A DNA stretch of 9,039 bases from Litorivicinus sp. (GTDB lineage Bacteria; Pseudomonadota; Gammaproteobacteria; Pseudomonadales; Litorivicinaceae): positions 1 through 9,039 of the forward strand of contig JAGYIK010000043.1 in the NCBI GenBank assembly GCA_018402605.1, written 5' to 3'. Below are positions 5,729-9,039 of this stretch, piece by piece. The stretch's first letter is position 1, and every line of letters starts with the position of its first letter. Under the pieces are notes generated by a model that did not search any database, was not told the origin of the DNA, and saw only the letters and a program-made list of their open reading frames with translations. The position numbers were made by a program, and so were the translations under genes.

Positions 5729-6693
5729 GCCACGGTCTCTCTGGCCATGGTGCATACGAGGTCATAGGCCGCCTTGGTCGCTCCAACATCAGCGACACCC
5801 TGGCCCACAATGTCAAAAGCGGTGCCATGCGCAGGTGTTGTTACGGGAAATGGCAATCCACCTTGAACTGTCACGCCACGCTCAAATCCCATCAACTTCA
5901 TCGCGATCTGACCTTGGTCGTGATACATCGTCACGACTGCATTGGTCCGTCCATCACGTGCTCTGAGGAAAATGGTATCGGAGGGCCATGGGCCATCGAC
6001 AGGCATGCCGGCTTTACGTGCGCGCTCAACAGCCGGCGCAATCACATCGATCTCTTCGCGACCAAAATTACCGCCATCCCCTGCATGCGGATTCAGTGCA
6101 CATACCGAGATCGTTGGTTCCTCAATTCCCGAGCGGGCGACAATACTGTGGGCCAGGTCAATCGCCTCGAGAATCCGTTCTTCAGTGATGGTTTGCGCCA
6201 CGTCTTTCAGTGCGATGTGACTCGTCACGCGTGTGGTGAATAATGTGCCCATCACATTAAGCTCACAGATGTACCCGTCAAAACCGAGATGTTTGGCCAT
6301 ATAGTGCAATTCATCTTCGCACCCGAGGCCTGCCATATGCATCGCGGCCTTATTGAATGGACCGAAGATAAAGCCACCGATGTCGCCTGCTTGACAGGCA
6401 TTCAGTGCCGCATCCATTTGCAGCAACGTCGATCGACCAGCGACTTCCGTTACCTCAGCCAAACTGACATCTGACGGTGTAATCGTATCCATCGGTCGGT
6501 ATTCAACATGCGATGCACTCAGAAAGTCAGCAGACACGCCGGCTTGCTTGGCACCCATCTCAAACAGGTGTTGATCACCGAAGATGACCAGAGGCTGATT
6601 TGGGTCTCGATGAGAAGTCATCAATTTTGCAATCAGCTCTGGGCCGATTCCATTCGGATCACCAGGAATAATTCCTATCGGTTGCAGATTCAT
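5725..6693 (-). CDS. pdxA: PdxA-family 4-hydroxythreonine-4-phosphate dehydrogenase-like protein (PdxA2-type)
   Basis: A 322-residue protein of the PdxA family. PdxA oxidises 4-phospho-hydroxy-threonine in pyridoxal phosphate synthesis, whereas PdxA2 paralogues in catabolic operons oxidise and decarboxylate four-carbon acid 4-phosphates such as D-threonate or D-erythronate phosphate to DHAP. Motifs: GIIPGDPNGIGPEL (7-20), GPFNKAAMHMAG (111-122), TTRVTSHIALKDV (153-165, H159), NPHAGDGGNFGREE (201-214), DGPWPSDT (233-240), YHDQGQIAMKLMGFERGV (257-274, H258) and TTPAHGTAFDIVG (285-297). The first of the three usual metal histidines is not at its expected place: the segment reads CEDELH (125-130). 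The longer in-frame start at 6804 lies inside dctM. The ATG at 6693 makes an ATGA overlap and puts the family N-terminus at the right place; a GGAG is 14 nt or so upstream. Location between a TRAP transporter and sugar-acid dehydratases argues for catabolism rather than vitamin B6 synthesis. Confidence 0.92.
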   Translation of the reverse strand: MNLQPIGIIPGDPNGIGPELIAKLMTSHRDPNQPLVIFGDQHLFEMGAKQAGVSADFLSASHVEYRPMDTITPSDVSLAEVTEVAGRSTLLQMDAALNACQAGDIGGFIFGPFNKAAMHMAGLGCEDELHYMAKHLGFDGYICELNVMGTLFTTRVTSHIALKDVAQTITEERILEAIDLAHSIVARSGIEEPTISVCALNPHAGDGGNFGREEIDVIAPAVERARKAGMPVDGPWPSDTIFLRARDGRTNAVVTMYHDQGQIAMKLMGFERGVTVQGGLPFPVTTPAHGTAFDIVGQGVADVGATKAAYDLVCTMARETVA

Positions 6694-7973
6694 CGGTAAA
6701 ACATCTCCACCAAAGTTAATGGAATTGCCGGGATGTAGGTCACCAGCAACAGAACAAGTAACAACACACCAATTAATGGCAAGTTCGCTCGTGTGGTACT
6801 CCAAATATCAGTCTTCGCGATAGCGCATGACGTGGCCAAGACACTCGCCACAGGCGGCGTCTGCTGCCCGAGCGCAATGTTCAGCGTCAAAATAATACCG
6901 AAGTGCACTGGATCAATGCCCACCTGATTGATCAACGGCATCAGAATTGGCACGGTGAGAATAATAGCGGCAGCACCGTGCAGGAACATACCCAAAACAA
7001 AAAGCATGACGTTAATGATCATGAGGACCAGAATCGGATCTGTGGTGATCTGTGTCACTGCCATGGTGAGCTTTTGCGGTAACTCGGTCTCAGTCAGGTG
7101 CAAACCAAGCACAGCTGAGGTCGCCACCAGTAGCATCACTGTTGCGGTTTGGGTCACGCCCTCCATCAAGGCATCGTAAAGCTGACTGATCTCGAGATCT
7201 CGATAAATCAATGTGCCAATGATCAGTGCGGCAACCACCGCAAGCCCCGCACCCTCAGTCGCTGTCACGAACCCACCAAAAATCCCACCAAGGATAATGA
7301 CTGGCAGTAAAAGCGCCCACCCAGCCTCTTTGCCCGAACGCGCCAGATTGCGCAGTGAAAACGCAACTTCTTTCGGAATCCCATACTTCAAGGCATAGCG
7401 GTAACACACAAGGAACATGAGACCGGCGCCGATTAATCCGGGAATCACACCCGCGATAAACAACTGCACAATCGAGGTGTCTGATAGCGCACCGTACAAA
7501 ATCATTGGGATTGAGGGTGGGATAATGATCGCAAGTGATGCAGTCGAGCTCGTCAACGCAGCTGCGAATTGTGGCTTAAATCCGCGTTTCTTCATTGCAG
7601 GAATCAAGACAAGATCCTCTGCTGCCACATCGGCGACAGCAGATCCGGATATCTCCGCAAAGAACAAAGAAACGGTCACATTCACCATCGCTAAACCGCC
7701 GCGGATAAAACCCACAAGCGCCAAACAAAAATCAATCAAACGTCGGCTGATGCTGGTGGTATTCATCAAGCATCCGGCCAGAATAAATAAAGGAATCGCG
7801 ATCAACGGAAAATTCGTTGCACCATCAAATAAAGTCAGGGCGGCGTTGTAGACGCTCACAAACCCGTTATCCACGACCATGCCAACAATCGCGACCAAAC
7901 CAATCGCAACAGCGATCGGAACGTTCAGTAAGATCAGAACAAACAGCGCGATGAAACCAAATAAAACGCTCAT
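6690..7973 (-). CDS. dctM: TRAP transporter large permease subunit, DctM family
   Basis: A 427-residue integral inner-membrane protein, the transport subunit of a tripartite ATP-independent periplasmic transporter that uses an ion gradient. It has roughly a dozen hydrophobic segments, starting with 4-34 and ending with 399-419. Family motifs: IPLFILAG (60-67), FFAEISGSAVADVAA (104-118), AAALTSSTASLAIIIPPSIP (137-156) followed by MILYG, GGIFGGFVTATEGAG (229-243), LGMFLHGAAAIILTVPI (327-343) and GQQTPPVASVLATSCAIAK (369-387). Length is standard. The ATG at 7973 overlaps the dctQ stop (ATGA), and AGAGGA lies 9 nt upstream. Its own stop overlaps the pdxA-like start, tying import to catabolism in a single transcript. 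The substrate is set by the binding protein; a sugar acid is inferred from the neighbours. Confidence 0.96.
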   Translation of the reverse strand: MSVLFGFIALFVLILLNVPIAVAIGLVAIVGMVVDNGFVSVYNAALTLFDGATNFPLIAIPLFILAGCLMNTTSISRRLIDFCLALVGFIRGGLAMVNVTVSLFFAEISGSAVADVAAEDLVLIPAMKKRGFKPQFAAALTSSTASLAIIIPPSIPMILYGALSDTSIVQLFIAGVIPGLIGAGLMFLVCYRYALKYGIPKEVAFSLRNLARSGKEAGWALLLPVIILGGIFGGFVTATEGAGLAVVAALIIGTLIYRDLEISQLYDALMEGVTQTATVMLLVATSAVLGLHLTETELPQKLTMAVTQITTDPILVLMIINVMLFVLGMFLHGAAAIILTVPILMPLINQVGIDPVHFGIILTLNIALGQQTPPVASVLATSCAIAKTDIWSTTRANLPLIGVLLLVLLLVTYIPAIPLTLVEMFYR

Positions 7974-8467
7974 GTGTGAAAGTCCTCTTTGGGTGTTGTT
8001 TGCAGCACGAGATCTTCATAGGCCGAACGGGTTGACGCCAATTGCGCAATCGCAAACAACACAAAACCGATAGGGACTACAGACTGAGTCACTGATAATG
8101 GGATAGGCAAGGACACCAGACTCTCGTTACCGAACACGCTAAGGACATACCATCCTGCATACGCGCACACCAAAACAAAGGCGTATACGCAGACTTCACT
8201 GAACCAAAACATCACTTTTCGCGTGAACAGTGGCGAGCTGGTCAGGATCCCAGTAAACCCGAGATGTGCGCGCTTCAGAGCCGCAAGCGCGGCTCCAAAG
8301 TACGTCAGCCAGGCCAATAACACGGACGCTAGTTCGTCATACCAGATCAGCGACATGCCGAAGGTGCGATACACAACCGCAAGAACAACGATCACCGCAA
8401 GTAAGACGAGTAGCCCGAGGGAAATTCCCTCGAGCAATCGCTTAAAGACCAAAGCCAAAATACGCAT
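7970..8467 (-). CDS. dctQ: TRAP transporter small permease subunit, DctQ family
   Basis: A 165-residue membrane protein, the small subunit that pairs with DctM. Four hydrophobic segments fit the family: about residues 15-33, 48-64, 87-110 and 127-145. The conserved DctQ region is visible after the first segment: W42, D44, E45, then LAWLTYFGAALAALKRAHLG (51-70) with R66 and H68. A TTG codon directly upstream (8470) could add one residue. The ATG at 8467 is preferred, and its A is the last base of the dctP stop (TGATG). No clear Shine-Dalgarno sequence precedes it, so its translation probably depends on ribosomes finishing dctP. Confidence 0.94.
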   Translation of the reverse strand: MRILALVFKRLLEGISLGLLVLLAVIVVLAVVYRTFGMSLIWYDELASVLLAWLTYFGAALAALKRAHLGFTGILTSSPLFTRKVMFWFSEVCVYAFVLVCAYAGWYVLSVFGNESLVSLPIPLSVTQSVVPIGFVLFAIAQLASTRSAYEDLVLQTTPKEDFHT

Positions 8468-9039
8468 CAATTGGCCAGCTTCAACGCTTCGTCGATCATC
8501 GCCTGCCCACCAGGAATCTCCTCGGCGAACTTCGCGTAGATTGGCTTCGACGCATCCACGAACGACTGACGGTTGGCAACGTTTAATTGCATGCCAGCCT
8601 TCACCAATTCGTCCTCCAAACGCTTGTCATCAGCAGCACCCTGGTCACGGGCCCACAACGCAACATCGCGCGCTGTTTTCACAAGCACGTCGCGGATCGC
8701 AGGATCCATCTTGTCATAGGTCGCCTTACCCATAGTCGGATAGGCGGGTGAATAGACGTGCCCAGTGACTGTCAGGTATTTCTGCACTTCATTGAACTTG
8801 GCTGCAGCAATATTGGTGTATGGGTTCTCTTGCCCATCGATTACACCGGTTTGCAGACCTACAAACACCTCTGAAAATGCCATTGGTGTTGGGTTTGAAC
8901 CCCAGGTTTCAAACATGATCACACGCCACTTCGATTTCGGCGTCCGAATCTTCATCCCGTTCAAGTCAGCCGGTGTATTGATTGGGCGCACGCTATTCGA
9001 AATATGACGAATCCCGTTCTCCCAAACAGCCAACACCTG
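8467..9039 (-). CDS. dctP: TRAP transporter solute-binding protein, DctP family (5' truncated)
   Basis: The C-terminal 190 residues of a periplasmic substrate-binding protein; the signal peptide and about the first 130-140 residues lie beyond the right edge. Visible hallmarks are the TPADLNGMKIRTPKS segment (22-36 of the visible part), whose arginine (R32) is the family residue that pairs with the substrate carboxylate, then NPTPMAFSEVFVGLQTGVID (49-68) and GQENP (69-73), with the conserved asparagine N72. The C-terminal helical part ends ALKLAN. It is first in the order SBP, small subunit, large subunit, as in many TRAP operons. The conserved arginine supports a carboxylate substrate; with these neighbours an aldonic or related sugar acid is the likeliest ligand. 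Confidence 0.95.
   Translation of the reverse strand, partial: QVLAVWENGIRHISNSVRPINTPADLNGMKIRTPKSKWRVIMFETWGSNPTPMAFSEVFVGLQTGVIDGQENPYTNIAAAKFNEVQKYLTVTGHVYSPAYPTMGKATYDKMDPAIRDVLVKTARDVALWARDQGAADDKRLEDELVKAGMQLNVANRQSFVDASKPIYAKFAEEIPGGQAMIDEALKLAN

Noticed and set aside
5729..5755. Longer N-terminus for the rhamnonate-dehydratase-like gene (ATG at 5755)
   Set aside because: The nine extra residues have no family resemblance and would run into pdxA, while the ATG at 5728 gives the typical start and an ATGA overlap like the other junctions.
5527..6243. Plus-strand open frame of 238 codons
   Set aside because: It lies antisense across the well-supported PdxA-like and rhamnonate-dehydratase-like genes, has no recognisable domain and shows a shadow-like composition rich in Arg, His and Ser.
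6694..6804. Longer N-terminus for the PdxA-like gene (start at 6804)
   Set aside because: The 37 extra residues overlap dctM and precede the conserved family N-terminus, which begins a few residues after the ATG at 6693.
7417..7851. Plus-strand open frame of 144 codons
   Set aside because: It is the reverse-complement shadow of the hydrophobic dctM gene, with no motif or plausible ribosome binding site.
8223..8735. Plus-strand open frame of 170 codons
   Set aside because: It is antisense to dctQ and dctP, both of which have clear family motifs; the translation is low-complexity Ser/Arg/Pro/Thr.
1..9039. CRISPR arrays, tRNA or rRNA genes, insertion sequences, inverted repeats or a terminator
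   Set aside because: None was seen on reading both strands; the window is continuous coding sequence and no tandem or inverted repeat of useful length stood out.

Overview
The window is a single, fully packed minus-strand operon of ten genes, both end genes being cut by the window edges. It reads from high to low coordinates. The roughly balanced base composition, a TRAP transporter and several non-phosphorylative sugar-acid enzymes fit a heterotrophic, probably marine or soil, proteobacterium. I cannot place it more precisely from sequence alone. There are no RNA genes, insertion sequences, CRISPR arrays, terminators or gene-free stretches. The longest intergenic gap is 20 nt.

Layout in transcription order: a 5'-truncated TRAP solute-binding protein (dctP, 9039-8467); the small and large TRAP membrane subunits (dctQ, 8467-7970; dctM, 7973-6690); a PdxA-family 4-hydroxythreonine-4-phosphate dehydrogenase-like protein (6693-5725); a mandelate-racemase-type sugar-acid dehydratase closest to L-rhamnonate dehydratase (5728-4556); a GguC/AraD1-type protein of the fumarylacetoacetate hydrolase (FAH) superfamily (4559-3573); a GntR-family FCD regulator (3571-2891); an FAH-superfamily protein of the XylX type, a 2-keto-3-deoxy-pentonate dehydratase relative (2894-1821); an L-fuconate dehydratase (fucD, 1800 or 1797 to 496); and a 3'-truncated 3-hydroxyisobutyrate-dehydrogenase-family oxidoreductase (496 to the left edge). 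Nearly every junction is ATGA, GTGA or TGATG, so the genes are probably translationally coupled.

Together this looks like an uptake-and-catabolism operon for sugar acids. TRAP systems commonly import carboxylates. The two enolase-superfamily dehydratases would turn aldonic acids into 2-keto-3-deoxy acids, and the two FAH-superfamily proteins are candidates for the next step. FucD plus a XylX-type enzyme suggests a pentonate such as D-arabinonate, a known alternative FucD substrate, going to 2-oxoglutarate semialdehyde. The PdxA-like and 3-hydroxyisobutyrate-dehydrogenase-like genes recall four-carbon acid (threonate/erythronate) pathways, but the DUF1537 kinase of those pathways is not here. 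The arrangement of two dehydratase/FAH pairs around a regulator gene is the most interesting feature. The individual families are known; the substrates and the combination are inferred.
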